Notes: generated by a model from the letters alone, not told the origin. Shown: positions 50,263 through 58,837, numbered from the stretch's first letter. The stretch is 58,972 nucleotides of DNA from Devosia sp. Root635 (GCF_001427605.1 NZ_LMGZ01000013.1:1-58972); one strand, 5' to 3'. A program made the numbers and translations.

Positions 50263-51320
50263 CCGACATTTTCGAACTCGACACCCCCGCCGTGCTGATC
50301 GATCTCGACCGCGTCGAGGCCAATCTCGGCCGTGCGCAGGGTTATGCCGATACCCACGGCCTGAAACTGCGCCCGCATATCAAGACCCACAAGCTGCCGC
50401 GCTTTGCCCGCCGCGCCATGGAACTGGGTGCGGTGGGCATTACCGTGCAGAAGCTGGGCGAGGCGGAAGTCTTCGCCGATGCCGGCATCAGCGAGATTTT
50501 CCTGCCCTATAATATCATCGGCCCCGCCAAGCTGGCGCGCCTCAAGGCGCTGGCGGCCCGCGTCCACATCACGGTCACCGCGGACAGCCCCGAAACCGTC
50601 GATGGCCTGTCGCGCACCTTTGCCGGTTCCGCCACGCCGCTCACGGTGCTGGTCGAATGTGACACCGGCATGGGCCGCTGCGGCGTGCAGACGCCGACCG
50701 CCGCGCTGGCTTTGGCCGAGAAGATCGCCAATTCCCCCGGCCTGCGCTTCGGCGGCTTGATGACCTATCCCGCCGCCGGCCAAGTGGAAGCCAATGCCGC
50801 CTGGCTCGCCGCCGCCAGGCTGCTGCTGACCACCGCCGGCCTGCCACCACCGGTGGTGTCCAATGGTGGCACACCCGACCTGTGGCGTGCCCACGAGGTC
50901 ACATCGGCCACCGAGCACCGGCCGGGCACCTATATCTATATGGACCGTTTCCAAGTCGCCAAAGGCGTCGGCACGTTCGACGACTGCGCCCTCACCGTGC
51001 TGGCAACCGTCGTCAGCCGACCCACCGAGACCCGCGCCATCATCGATGCCGGCTCCAAGGCCCTGACCAGCGACACGCTGGGCATGACCGGCTTCGGGCT
51101 GATCGAGGCCTATCCCGAGGCGGTTATCACCGGCCTCAGCGAGGAGCATGGCACCATCGACCTCTCCGCCTGTGCCGACAAGCCACGGATCGGCGACAAG
51201 CTCCGCATCATCCCCAACCACGCCTGCGTGGTGTCCAACCTGTTCGACCGGGTGACGCTGATTTCGCGGGGCAGGGTGGTCGAGACGGTGGACGTGGCGG
51301 CGCGGGGCAGGGTGGACTGA
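50259..51320 (+). CDS. DSD1 family PLP enzyme (D-serine dehydratase / D-threonine aldolase-like)
   Basis: The 353-residue protein is a fold-type III PLP enzyme. The barrel has RPHIKTHK with probable PLP lysine Lys42. The C-terminal domain has PNHACVVSN with His321 and Cys323, a His-x-Cys pair like the zinc ligands of eukaryotic-type D-serine dehydratase; D-threonine aldolases usually have His-x-Asp. The reaction is therefore either dehydration of D-serine-like or aldol cleavage of D-3-hydroxy amino acids. It is coupled to the SDR gene. Confidence 0.82.
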   Translation: MTDIFELDTPAVLIDLDRVEANLGRAQGYADTHGLKLRPHIKTHKLPRFARRAMELGAVGITVQKLGEAEVFADAGISEIFLPYNIIGPAKLARLKALAARVHITVTADSPETVDGLSRTFAGSATPLTVLVECDTGMGRCGVQTPTAALALAEKIANSPGLRFGGLMTYPAAGQVEANAAWLAAARLLLTTAGLPPPVVSNGGTPDLWRAHEVTSATEHRPGTYIYMDRFQVAKGVGTFDDCALTVLATVVSRPTETRAIIDAGSKALTSDTLGMTGFGLIEAYPEAVITGLSEEHGTIDLSACADKPRIGDKLRIIPNHACVVSNLFDRVTLISRGRVVETVDVAARGRVD

Positions 51321-51564
51321 GGGGTGACGCCCGGTGGGTGAGGCGCGCGCCGTGGTCGAATCCAATACCACTTTATAACCACTTGCTCCATTTATAATAC
51401 CTATCGCGACCAATCTCATACTTTCGTCGTAGCCTAAAACCGCTTTTGCCAAAGCCACTTAGCCGCCGCCGAAGTCGCGTCCAGCGCCACTTTCACACAG
51501 CCCATCAAAATTCGCGCTGGCTGCAAGTGGTCTTCTTGACTCTCTCCCGCAAACGATTTCACCA

Positions 51565-51582
51565 TGTGGGATCGGTCCCACA
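51565..51582. promoter_or_regulatory. LacI-type operator upstream of lacI, perfect palindrome
   Basis: TGTGGGA-TCGG-TCCCACA, 28 bases before the LacI start. Its 14-bp core TGGGATCGGTCCCA matches the site at 52733 upstream of the binding-protein gene in 12 of 14 positions. The rest of the 289-base gap (51321-51609) has A+T-rich stretches with TATAAT at 51393 but no gene. Confidence 0.65.
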
Positions 51583-51609
51583 AGAGACCGCAGGGGAGTT
51601 GAGGACGGC

Positions 51610-52617
51610 ATGGCGACCATCGATGATGTGTCGAAACGAGCGGGCGTATCCCGGTCGACCGTGTCCCGGGTCGTGGCCGACAATGGCTATGTCTCGGACG
51701 AAAAACGCCGCGCCATCCAGAAGGCCATAGCCGAGCTCGGCTACCGCCCCAATACCCTGGCCCAGGCCCTGCGTTCCAACCGCTCCAACATGATCGGCGC
51801 GGTGGTCGTCGATGTGGGCACACCCTATTTCGCCAACATGGTCTATGGCCTGCAGCGCGCCACCCGCAAGGCCGGCAAGGCGCTGATGGTCTCCTCCGGC
51901 TATGCCGACCAGGACGAGGAAGCCCGCGCCATTATCGAGCTGGTCGACCGCTCCTGCGACGGCATCCTGCTCTATCTGGAACGTCCCCTGCGCGCCGACG
52001 TGGTCGAGATCATCCGCGCCGCGCATATCCCGGTGGTAATGATCGGCCGCATGGGCTGCGAGGTGGCACGCGGCTCGGTGCAGCTCGACAATTTCGGCGG
52101 CGCTCGCGACGCGGTCGGCTTCCTGCTCGAACAGGGCCATCGCCGCATCGTTCATCTGTCCGGCCAGGCCGATTTCGGCGATACCGCCGCCCGCCTGGAG
52201 GGCATTGGCGCCGCGCTGGCCGCCCACGGCATGGACATGGCCGATATCAAGGTCGTCAACGGCGAGTTCAGCCAGGAATTCGGCTATTCGGCCACCATGG
52301 CTCTGCTCGACGAGGGGCATGACTTCACCGCCATCTTTGCCGGTGATGACGACATGGCGGCGGGCGTGCTGCTAGCCTTGCGCCATGCCGGCAAGTCGGT
52401 GCCACAGGACGTATCGGTCATCGGCTTCGACGACGCCTTTCACGCGCGCCACCTATGGCCGCCGCTCACCACCATCAGGCAGCCGGTCGACGAAATCGGC
52501 GAGACGGCGGCAAACCTGCTGCTCAAGCTCCTGGGCGAGCCCGGCTCGGCCATGCTGCAGAACACGATCGGGACTTCGCTTGTCGTGCGCGACAGCGTCG
52601 GTCCGGCAAGCCATTAG
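51610..52617 (+). CDS. LacI-family transcriptional regulator
   Basis: The 335-residue protein has the LacI HTH (ATIDDVSKRAGVSRSTVSRV, 2-21), hinge helix (about 50-58, NTLAQALRS) and a periplasmic-binding-protein-like effector domain (about 60-330, with DVSVIGFDDAFHA). It is the first gene before the Dpp/Opp-type operon, and both have the same operator. The effector is probably a sugar, which makes an oligosaccharide the likely cargo of the transporter. Confidence 0.93.
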   Translation: MATIDDVSKRAGVSRSTVSRVVADNGYVSDEKRRAIQKAIAELGYRPNTLAQALRSNRSNMIGAVVVDVGTPYFANMVYGLQRATRKAGKALMVSSGYADQDEEARAIIELVDRSCDGILLYLERPLRADVVEIIRAAHIPVVMIGRMGCEVARGSVQLDNFGGARDAVGFLLEQGHRRIVHLSGQADFGDTAARLEGIGAALAAHGMDMADIKVVNGEFSQEFGYSATMALLDEGHDFTAIFAGDDDMAAGVLLALRHAGKSVPQDVSVIGFDDAFHARHLWPPLTTIRQPVDEIGETAANLLLKLLGEPGSAMLQNTIGTSLVVRDSVGPASH

Positions 52618-52732
52618 CGAAAGGAGGCAGGCAGGAGGGACATCGCGCGCTGGTCGGTGAAGGAGACGCCGGCATGAGGACGCGACGCGATCAGCTTGGC
52701 AACGGCGCCGCCGAGGCCATACAGGGACATTA

Positions 52733-52746
52733 TGGGATCGATCTCA
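52733..52746. promoter_or_regulatory. LacI-type operator upstream of the family-5 binding-protein gene
   Basis: TGGGATCGATCTCA, a palindrome with one mismatched pair, 40 bases before the start at 52786. Core shared with 51567-51580. Confidence 0.6.
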
Positions 52747-52785
52747 CATGGGAGTGTGGGCGACCCGCCAAAGGAGGAGAAGACC

Positions 52786-54462
52786 TTGCATAAGATCGGA
52801 TTATTGACCGTGCTGGCCGGCGCCTTGCTGACTACCAGCGCCATCGTGCCGGCCGTCGGGCAGGAAGAGGTGATCTTGCGCCTCTTGCCCTATCACACCG
52901 ATGCCATGGTGGAGAATTTCAACCCCAACAATCCCACCGGCCCGCAGCAGCGCACGCGCGACTTCACTTATGAGCCGCTGTGGATCGAAAATGTCTGGAA
53001 TCCCGATGCGGACGTACCGGGCCTGGCAATGTCCTATGAGATTGCCGAGGATCTCAAGAGCGTCACCTGGAAGTTGCGCCCCGACACCAAGTGGAGCGAC
53101 GGCGAGGATTTCAACGCCGACGACGTGGTTTTCACCTTCGACTACGCCAAGGCGCATCCCGACTATCCGATGGGCATCGACGTCTATAGCGAGGAAACCG
53201 GCACCGGCAATGTGGTCAGCGCCGAAAAAATCGATGACCTGACGGTGCGTTTCAACCTGCATGAGCCGGACTCGCTGGCGCGCTACGGCCAGGGCCAGAT
53301 TTACCCGCTGCCCGAGCATATCTGGAGCAGCGTCGACGATCCCAAGAACTTCGCCAACACCACGCCCGTCGCCACCGGCCCGTGGACCGAAGTGCGCAAC
53401 TTCTCGCGCAGCGGCTACGAGGTCTGCCGCAACGAGCTGAGCCACTACAATGCCGACAACAAGATCGACTGCCTGAGCTTCCCGCAGATGAACGGCAACG
53501 AGCAGACCGTCGCGGCGCTCTCGGCCGGCGACCTGGACTGGCTGGGTGACGGCCTCACCGATCCCGACATCACCTTCCTGCCGCAGTCCGAATTCAACAA
53601 TTACTGGCTGCCGGCCGGTTCGGACGTGAACCTGCAGCTCAACACCACCAAGGCGCCATTCGACAATCTCGAATTCCGCAAGGCCATGTCGGTCGCCATC
53701 GACCGCGATACGCTGGTGGATATCTCCACCTTCGGGCTGACCACGCATACGCGCTTCCCCATCGGCACCGGCGAGATGTTCAACACCTGGTATGACGAAG
53801 CCGCGCTCCAGCCCTATGAATGGCTGATGCAGTATACGCCGGAAAAGGCCATCGAGCTGCTCGATGCCGCCGGCTTCGTCGACAAGGATGGCGACGGCTG
53901 GCGCGACAATCTTGACGGCTCGCCGATCTCCTTCGGCATCTCAATGCCTTCGGGCTGGACTGACTGGGTCAATACCGGCCAGACCGTCGCGGAAAACCTG
54001 CAGGATGTCGGCATCAATGCCAGCCTCAAGACCATGGATGAAGGTGCCTGGTTCGATGGCGTGCCACAGGGCAATTTCGACGTCTATGTGATGTGGACCA
54101 ATGGCGGCGCCACCCCGTTCAGCCAGTACCAGCCCATGTTCAACCCGCGCCTGATGGTGCCCGGCCAGATCGACTTCCAGGCCATGCACCAGTTGGTGAT
54201 CCCTGGGATCGAGGAGGCATTGGACAAGTTCCGCAGCACCTCCGATCGTGACGCGCAGCTCGCCGATATCGGCGAAGTCCACAAGCTGGTGGCCGAGAAC
54301 GTGCCCGTCATCTCGCTGTTCGCCAACCCGACCTGGTACGAATATTCCACCCGCCACTTCACCGGCTGGGTGACCGAGGACGATCCGCGCTATCGCCCGC
54401 AGGTGCATGACGGCACCCGCGAGCGCGTGCTGCACGCCCTGAGCCTGCAGCCAGTCGAGTAA
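52786..54462 (+). CDS. ABC transporter substrate-binding protein, family 5 (Dpp/Opp type)
   Basis: The 558-residue protein has a signal peptide (about 1-24, no lipobox cysteine) and the SBP_bac_5 fold, with TWKLRPDTKWSDGEDFNADDVVFTFDY and EFRKAMSVAIDRDTLV. TTG 52786 was chosen: AAGGAGGAG lies 6 bases upstream and the signal peptide follows at once. Family-5 proteins bind peptides or oligosaccharides; a LacI regulator upstream favours a plant oligosaccharide. Confidence 0.9.
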   Translation: MHKIGLLTVLAGALLTTSAIVPAVGQEEVILRLLPYHTDAMVENFNPNNPTGPQQRTRDFTYEPLWIENVWNPDADVPGLAMSYEIAEDLKSVTWKLRPDTKWSDGEDFNADDVVFTFDYAKAHPDYPMGIDVYSEETGTGNVVSAEKIDDLTVRFNLHEPDSLARYGQGQIYPLPEHIWSSVDDPKNFANTTPVATGPWTEVRNFSRSGYEVCRNELSHYNADNKIDCLSFPQMNGNEQTVAALSAGDLDWLGDGLTDPDITFLPQSEFNNYWLPAGSDVNLQLNTTKAPFDNLEFRKAMSVAIDRDTLVDISTFGLTTHTRFPIGTGEMFNTWYDEAALQPYEWLMQYTPEKAIELLDAAGFVDKDGDGWRDNLDGSPISFGISMPSGWTDWVNTGQTVAENLQDVGINASLKTMDEGAWFDGVPQGNFDVYVMWTNGGATPFSQYQPMFNPRLMVPGQIDFQAMHQLVIPGIEEALDKFRSTSDRDAQLADIGEVHKLVAENVPVISLFANPTWYEYSTRHFTGWVTEDDPRYRPQVHDGTRERVLHALSLQPVE

Positions 54463-54520
54463 CCTCCCGCGAAGACCGGCGGACCGGGCCACTCGGCCCG
54501 CCGGCACTGCTTCTCTGATC

Positions 54521-54538
54521 GTGGCGAGTTCTCGCCAC
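54521..54538 (+). terminator. Stem-loop after the family-5 binding-protein gene
   Basis: GTGGCGAG-TT-CTCGCCAC, preceded by a G+C-rich stem-loop (GGGCC..GGCCC, 54485-54501) and followed by the family-A repeat. As in the other transporters here, this probably raises the binding-protein level relative to the permeases. Confidence 0.5.
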
Positions 54539-54552
54539 GTCCGCCGGACGGC

Positions 54553-54656
54553 ACCTCCCCCTTGACGGGGGAGGTTGGGGAGGGGGTCTTGGGAGCCACG
54601 ATGTATCGTGGCCAACCGCCCCCCACCCTTGATCCCTCCCCGCAAGGGGGAGGGTG
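54553..54656. repeat. Palindromic intergenic repeat, family A, copy 10
   Basis: CTCCCCCTTGACGGGGGAGG and CCTCCCCGCAAGGGGGAGGG arms, very close to copy 5 at 25286. It lies in the leader of the permease gene. Confidence 0.85.
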
Positions 54657-54693
54657 TCGACTGGGAAATGCTGCCCAAGGAAAAGGAGACCAG

Positions 54694-55665
54694 ATGATAT
54701 TCCTGCTCCGCCGTCTCGCCTTCTACATCGGTGCCTTCTTCCTGGCGGTCACCTTCAATTTCTTCATCCCGCGGCTGATGCCCGGCGATCCGTCGGCGCG
54801 CATCATCGCCTCCTTCCAGGGCCGGCTCAACGAGTCCCAGGTCGAGGCGATCCGCAAGTCGTATGGCTTTACCGGCTCGCTCTGGGAGCAATACGTCACC
54901 TATGTCGGCTCGATCATGCGGCTCGATTTCGGCATCTCGACCGTGCAGTTTCCCGAGCCGACCGCCTCGCTGCTGTTCTATGCGGCCACCTGGACGCTGG
55001 TCCTGGTCGGCCTGGCCATCTTCTTCGCCTTCACCATCGGCAGCTTCATGGGCATCCACGCCGCCTGGCATCGCGGCGGCTTTTTCGACAGCTTCTTCAC
55101 GCCCATCAACGTGATGCTCAACGCCTTCACCCCGGCCATCGTGGCCTTGCTGCTATTTTATGCCTTCTCGCTGCAATTGCAGTGGTTTCCACTGGGGCGG
55201 GCGCATAGCACCTCGATCATGCCCAGCTTCAGCTTCGAGTTCATCGGCAACGTGCTCTACCACGCCACCTTGCCGGTGCTGTCCATCTTCCTTGTCAGTT
55301 TCGGCGGCTGGCACCTGGGCATGCGCAACGTCATGATCAACCTGCTCAACGAGGATTTCGTCATCCTCGCCAAGGCCAAGGGATTGTCCGACCGGCGCGT
55401 GCGCTACCGCTATGTCGCCCGCAACGCCATCCTGCCGCAGATCACCGCCTTGGCCCTCTCCATCGGCTTCCTGCTCGGTGGCGCGCTGGTGACCGAGCAG
55501 GTGTTCAACTATCCGGGCCTGGGCAAGTTCACCTTCACCGCCATTGGCTCCAGGGACTATTCCTTCATTCAGGGCCAGTTGCTGCTGCTCACCGCCTCGG
55601 TGCTGGTGGCCAACCTGCTCTCCGACATCGCCAATGTCATCCTCGATCCACGCCTGCGAACCTGA
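54694..55665 (+). CDS. ABC transporter permease (DppB type)
   Basis: The 323-residue protein has six membrane helices. The N-terminus has RLAFYIGAFFLAVTFNFFIPRLMPGDP, and the EAA-like loop is DFVILAKAKGLSDRRVRYRY. ATG 54694 follows AAAAGGAGACCAG. It ends 15 bases before the next permease. Confidence 0.92.
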   Translation: MIFLLRRLAFYIGAFFLAVTFNFFIPRLMPGDPSARIIASFQGRLNESQVEAIRKSYGFTGSLWEQYVTYVGSIMRLDFGISTVQFPEPTASLLFYAATWTLVLVGLAIFFAFTIGSFMGIHAAWHRGGFFDSFFTPINVMLNAFTPAIVALLLFYAFSLQLQWFPLGRAHSTSIMPSFSFEFIGNVLYHATLPVLSIFLVSFGGWHLGMRNVMINLLNEDFVILAKAKGLSDRRVRYRYVARNAILPQITALALSIGFLLGGALVTEQVFNYPGLGKFTFTAIGSRDYSFIQGQLLLLTASVLVANLLSDIANVILDPRLRT

Positions 55666-55680
55666 GGAGAGGTGCGACAG

Positions 55681-56718
55681 ATGAGCGAAATTGTCCAAAC
55701 ACCCGGCCTGTCCCGCCCCTTGCGCGCTGAAAACGCCGCCGAGGTCCTGCGCCCGCCCAGCCAGGCCGAACTCATGGCCGAACTCGGTCTCAAGTCGCGC
55801 CCCGGCTGGACCAGCCGCCTGCCGCCGGGCCTTGCCGCCTTTGTCACCAATGGCAAGGGCATGGTCGGCGTCATCATCCTGCTGGCGCTGATCCTGACCG
55901 CATTGTTCGCGCCGCTGCTCACCAGCTACGATCCCAACCGCCGCGCCGGCAAACCCCATGTCCAGCCGGGCTATGAGCATGTGCTGGGCACCACCCGCAT
56001 GGGCAAGGACGCCTTCACCCAACTGGTCTATGGCGGCCGCGTCAGCCTCACTGTCGGCATCGGTGCGGGTCTTGCCGCGGCCATGATCGGCCTGGCGCTC
56101 GGCATTTCGGCCGGCTATTTCGGCGGCCGCACCGACGATATCATCACCTTCTTCGTCAATGTGGTGCTGGTCCTGCCGGGCCTGCCCCTCATCATCGTCA
56201 TCGCCACCATGGTCGAAACCGCCGGACCACCTGTCATCGGCCTCGTGCTGGCGCTGACCGGATGGGGCTGGGCCGCCCGAACCATCAGAACGCAGACGCT
56301 GGCTTTGCGCGCCCGCGAATTCGTGCTGGCGGCCGAGCTGATGGGCGAGAAGAAGTGGCGCATCATCCTCATCGAGATCTTCCCCAATATGCTCAGCTTC
56401 GTCATGGGCGGTTTCGTGCTCGGCACCATCGCTGCCATCCTGGCCGAAGCGGCGCTCGAATTCATCGGCCTGGGCGATCCCAATTCGGTCACCTGGGGCA
56501 CCATGCTCTATTGGGCACAAAAGAACCTCGCGCTGCAGAGCGGCGCCTGGTGGGAAATCTGGCCGCCCTGCATCGCCATCATGCTGACCGGCGCGGCCCT
56601 CGTCCTGATCAACTTCGCGGTCGACGAAATCACCAATCCCCAGCTCAAGGCCAGCCGCAAGATCGGCAGGATCAAGCGTTTCCTCAGCCGCCGCGGGAGG
56701 AGCGCCGATGTCTTCTGA
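55681..56718 (+). CDS. ABC transporter permease (DppC type)
   Basis: The 345-residue protein has an N-terminal cytosolic tail (about 1-55), six membrane helices and the loop EFVLAAELMGEKKWRIILIE. ATG 55681 follows GAGGAGAGGTGC. Its end overlaps the ATPase gene by 11 bases. Confidence 0.92.
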   Translation: MSEIVQTPGLSRPLRAENAAEVLRPPSQAELMAELGLKSRPGWTSRLPPGLAAFVTNGKGMVGVIILLALILTALFAPLLTSYDPNRRAGKPHVQPGYEHVLGTTRMGKDAFTQLVYGGRVSLTVGIGAGLAAAMIGLALGISAGYFGGRTDDIITFFVNVVLVLPGLPLIIVIATMVETAGPPVIGLVLALTGWGWAARTIRTQTLALRAREFVLAAELMGEKKWRIILIEIFPNMLSFVMGGFVLGTIAAILAEAALEFIGLGDPNSVTWGTMLYWAQKNLALQSGAWWEIWPPCIAIMLTGAALVLINFAVDEITNPQLKASRKIGRIKRFLSRRGRSADVF

Positions 56719-57679
56719 TCGCGCTTTGCTGGAGGTCCGCAACCTCACCGTCGACTATGTGGGGGACAATTCCATTGCCCGCGCCGTCAACGGCATCGAC
56801 TTCGATATCCGCGAGGGCGAAGCCTTCGGGCTGGCCGGTGAAAGCGGCTGCGGCAAGAGTACCGTCGCCTTCGCGCTGGCCCGGCTGACCCGCCTGCCGG
56901 GCTTGGTCTCGGGCGGCTCGGTGCGCTTCGGCGGCGAAGAGGTCCTGCAGTTCGAAAAGGCCCGCCTCAAGGCCTACCGCTGGCGCGAGGTGAGCTTCGT
57001 CTTCCAGTCGGCCATGAACGCGCTCAATCCGGTCATTCCCGTGTCCGAGCAGATTATGGATGTCATCGAAACCCACAATCCCGAACTGGGCGAGAAGGGT
57101 GCCCGCGCCCGCGCGGTGGAAATGTTCGAGTTGGTCGGCATTCCGCCGCAGCGGCTCGATGATTTCCCCCATCAATTCTCCGGCGGCATGCGCCAGCGCA
57201 TCTGCATCGCCATCGCCCTGGCGCTCAATCCGCGCCTCATCATCATGGACGAGCCGACCACCGCGCTCGACGTGGTGGTGCAGCGCGACATTATCGAGCA
57301 GATTGTCGAGCTGAAATCCCGGCTCGGCTTTTCGGTGCTGTTCATCACCCATGACCTGGGCCTGATGATCGAATTCTGCGACCGCATCGGCGTCATGTAT
57401 TCCGGCGAACTGGTGGAAGTGGCCCCGGCAAGTTCCATCCTCACCAACCCCCAGCACCCCTATACCCGCGCGCTGGGCAGCAGCTTCCCGCCGCTATCAG
57501 GCCCGCGCCAGCGGCTCGAAGGCATTGCCGGCTCCCCGCCCGATCTGCGGGCTTTGCCGCAAGGCTGCCGCTTCTCGCCGCGCTGCCCCCACGCCATGGC
57601 CGTCTGCACCCAAACCGCGCCCGAACTGCGCTTCTACCCCGAGCATGAAAGCGAGGCGGCATGTCACTTGCTGAACTGA
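56708..57679 (+). CDS. ABC transporter ATP-binding protein (DppD type)
   Basis: The 323-residue ATPase has Walker A GESGCGKST, signature FSGGMRQR, Walker B LIIMDEPT and FITHDL. The C-terminal oligopeptide-transporter domain has the cysteine cluster in GCRFSPRCPHAMAVC and a final Cys near EAACHLLN. The last 18 bases before its end also read as a copy of the 5' end of the next ATPase gene (see the repeat at 57687). Confidence 0.92.
   Translation: MSSDRALLEVRNLTVDYVGDNSIARAVNGIDFDIREGEAFGLAGESGCGKSTVAFALARLTRLPGLVSGGSVRFGGEEVLQFEKARLKAYRWREVSFVFQSAMNALNPVIPVSEQIMDVIETHNPELGEKGARARAVEMFELVGIPPQRLDDFPHQFSGGMRQRICIAIALALNPRLIIMDEPTTALDVVVQRDIIEQIVELKSRLGFSVLFITHDLGLMIEFCDRIGVMYSGELVEVAPASSILTNPQHPYTRALGSSFPPLSGPRQRLEGIAGSPPDLRALPQGCRFSPRCPHAMAVCTQTAPELRFYPEHESEAACHLLN
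57661..57678 (+). repeat. Direct repeat copy 1 (relic start of the DppF-type gene)
   Basis: ATGTCACTTGCTGAACTG, within the dppD end, matches the first 18 bases of the next gene (57827-57844) in 17 positions. Read from this ATG, a 59-codon frame (57661-57840) begins MSLAEL, then runs through the palindromic repeat and stops inside copy 2. This looks like the original start of the DppF-type gene. Confidence 0.75.
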
Positions 57680-57686
57680 ATCTTTC

Positions 57687-57817
57687 TGACCTCTCCCTTC
57701 GGGGGAGAGGTCGGCGCGTAGCGCCGGGTGAGGGGGCCTTCCTCCGCACCGTACCAGGAAAAGGCCCCCTCACCCGCCTTGCTTGGCAAGTCGACCTCTC
57801 CCCCAAGGGAGAGGTGG
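57687..57817. repeat. Palindromic repeat, family B, copy 2, between the two ATPase genes
   Basis: The ends are GACCTCTCCCTTCGGGGGAG and CTCTCCCCCAAGGGAGAGGT, with inner GGGTGAGGGGGCCTTC and AAGGCCCCCTCACCC as in the copy at 32588. It is flanked by the 18-base direct repeat, as an inserted element would be. Its right end supplies the GGGAG ribosome site of the next gene. Confidence 0.85.
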
Positions 57818-57826
57818 GAGATTCAC

Positions 57827-58837
57827 ATGTCACTCGCTGAACTGGAAGGCACCGGCGTCACCGCCACATCGGGCCGCACCGTCATCGAGATGGATGCCGT
57901 CGACAAGGACTTCGTCCTTGGCGGCACCTTCTTCAACCAGACCGTTTTGCGGGCGCTGTCCGGCGTGTCGCTCAAGCTGGTCAGCGGCCGCGCCCTGGCG
58001 CTGGTGGGCGAATCCGGCTCCGGCAAATCCACCTGCGCCCGCATGCTGGCCCGCGTCTACCAGCCCACCCGTGGCACCATCACCTTCGCGGGCGAGGACG
58101 TCACCAAATTCTCCGGCCGGCGCCTGGCCCAATACCGCTCCGACGTGCAGATGGTGTTCCAGGACCCCTTCGGTTCGCTCAACCCCACCCAGACCATCGG
58201 CTACCATCTCGAACGACCTCTGCGTCTGCATCGCGCCGACCTTTCGGGTAAGGCGGTGCAGGCCGAAATGCTGGCTCTGCTCGATCGTGTCGGCCTCCGC
58301 CCCGCGGCCGACTATCTCAAGCGCCGCCCCCATGAACTGTCCGGCGGCCAGCGCCAGCGCGTCGCCATCGCCCGCGCTTTGTCGGTGCAGCCGGTAGTGC
58401 TGCTGGCCGACGAGCCGACCTCGATGCTCGATGTCTCCGTGCGGCTGGGCATCCTCAACCTGCTCGAAGACATGAAGGTGCAGCGCCAGCTTGCCGCGCT
58501 CTACATCACCCACGACATCGCCACCGCCCGCTACTTTGCCGAGGATACCGCCGTGCTCTATGCCGGCCATCTGGTGGAGCAGGGGCCGAGCGAGGAAATC
58601 ACCGAGCGGCCGCAGCACCCCTATACGCAATTGCTGATCGAAGCGGTGCCCAACCCGGCGCGCAAGATTTCGACCACCCGCACCCGCCGGGCGGTGGATA
58701 TCCCCCTCTGGACCGCGCAAAGCAAGGGCTGCCCCTTCGTCTCCCGCTGCCCCCGCGTCACGGCGATCTGCAAGGAGGTCATGCCCGCGCCAACGGCGGT
58801 GGGGCCGACGCATATGGTGCGGTGCCATCATATCTAG
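57827..58837 (+). CDS. ABC transporter ATP-binding protein (DppF type)
   Basis: The 336-residue ATPase has Walker A GESGSGKST, signature LSGGQRQR, Walker B VLLADEPT and YITHDI. The C-terminal cysteine cluster is in GCPFVSRCPRVTAIC. ATG 57827 (MSLAELEGTG) is preceded by GGGAG derived from the repeat; longer in-frame sequence is repeat. It is the last gene of the lacI-linked transporter operon. No enzyme of the pathway follows within the window. Confidence 0.92.
   Translation: MSLAELEGTGVTATSGRTVIEMDAVDKDFVLGGTFFNQTVLRALSGVSLKLVSGRALALVGESGSGKSTCARMLARVYQPTRGTITFAGEDVTKFSGRRLAQYRSDVQMVFQDPFGSLNPTQTIGYHLERPLRLHRADLSGKAVQAEMLALLDRVGLRPAADYLKRRPHELSGGQRQRVAIARALSVQPVVLLADEPTSMLDVSVRLGILNLLEDMKVQRQLAALYITHDIATARYFAEDTAVLYAGHLVEQGPSEEITERPQHPYTQLLIEAVPNPARKISTTRTRRAVDIPLWTAQSKGCPFVSRCPRVTAICKEVMPAPTAVGPTHMVRCHHI

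Noticed and set aside
51393..51398. TATAAT as a promoter for lacI
   Set aside because: No acceptable -35 at proper spacing was found, and it is over 200 bases from the gene.
152..54656. Family-A repeats as a dispersed CRISPR or as terminators only
   Set aside because: They are not arrayed and have no spacers; some lie within operons, so a pure terminator role is unlikely.
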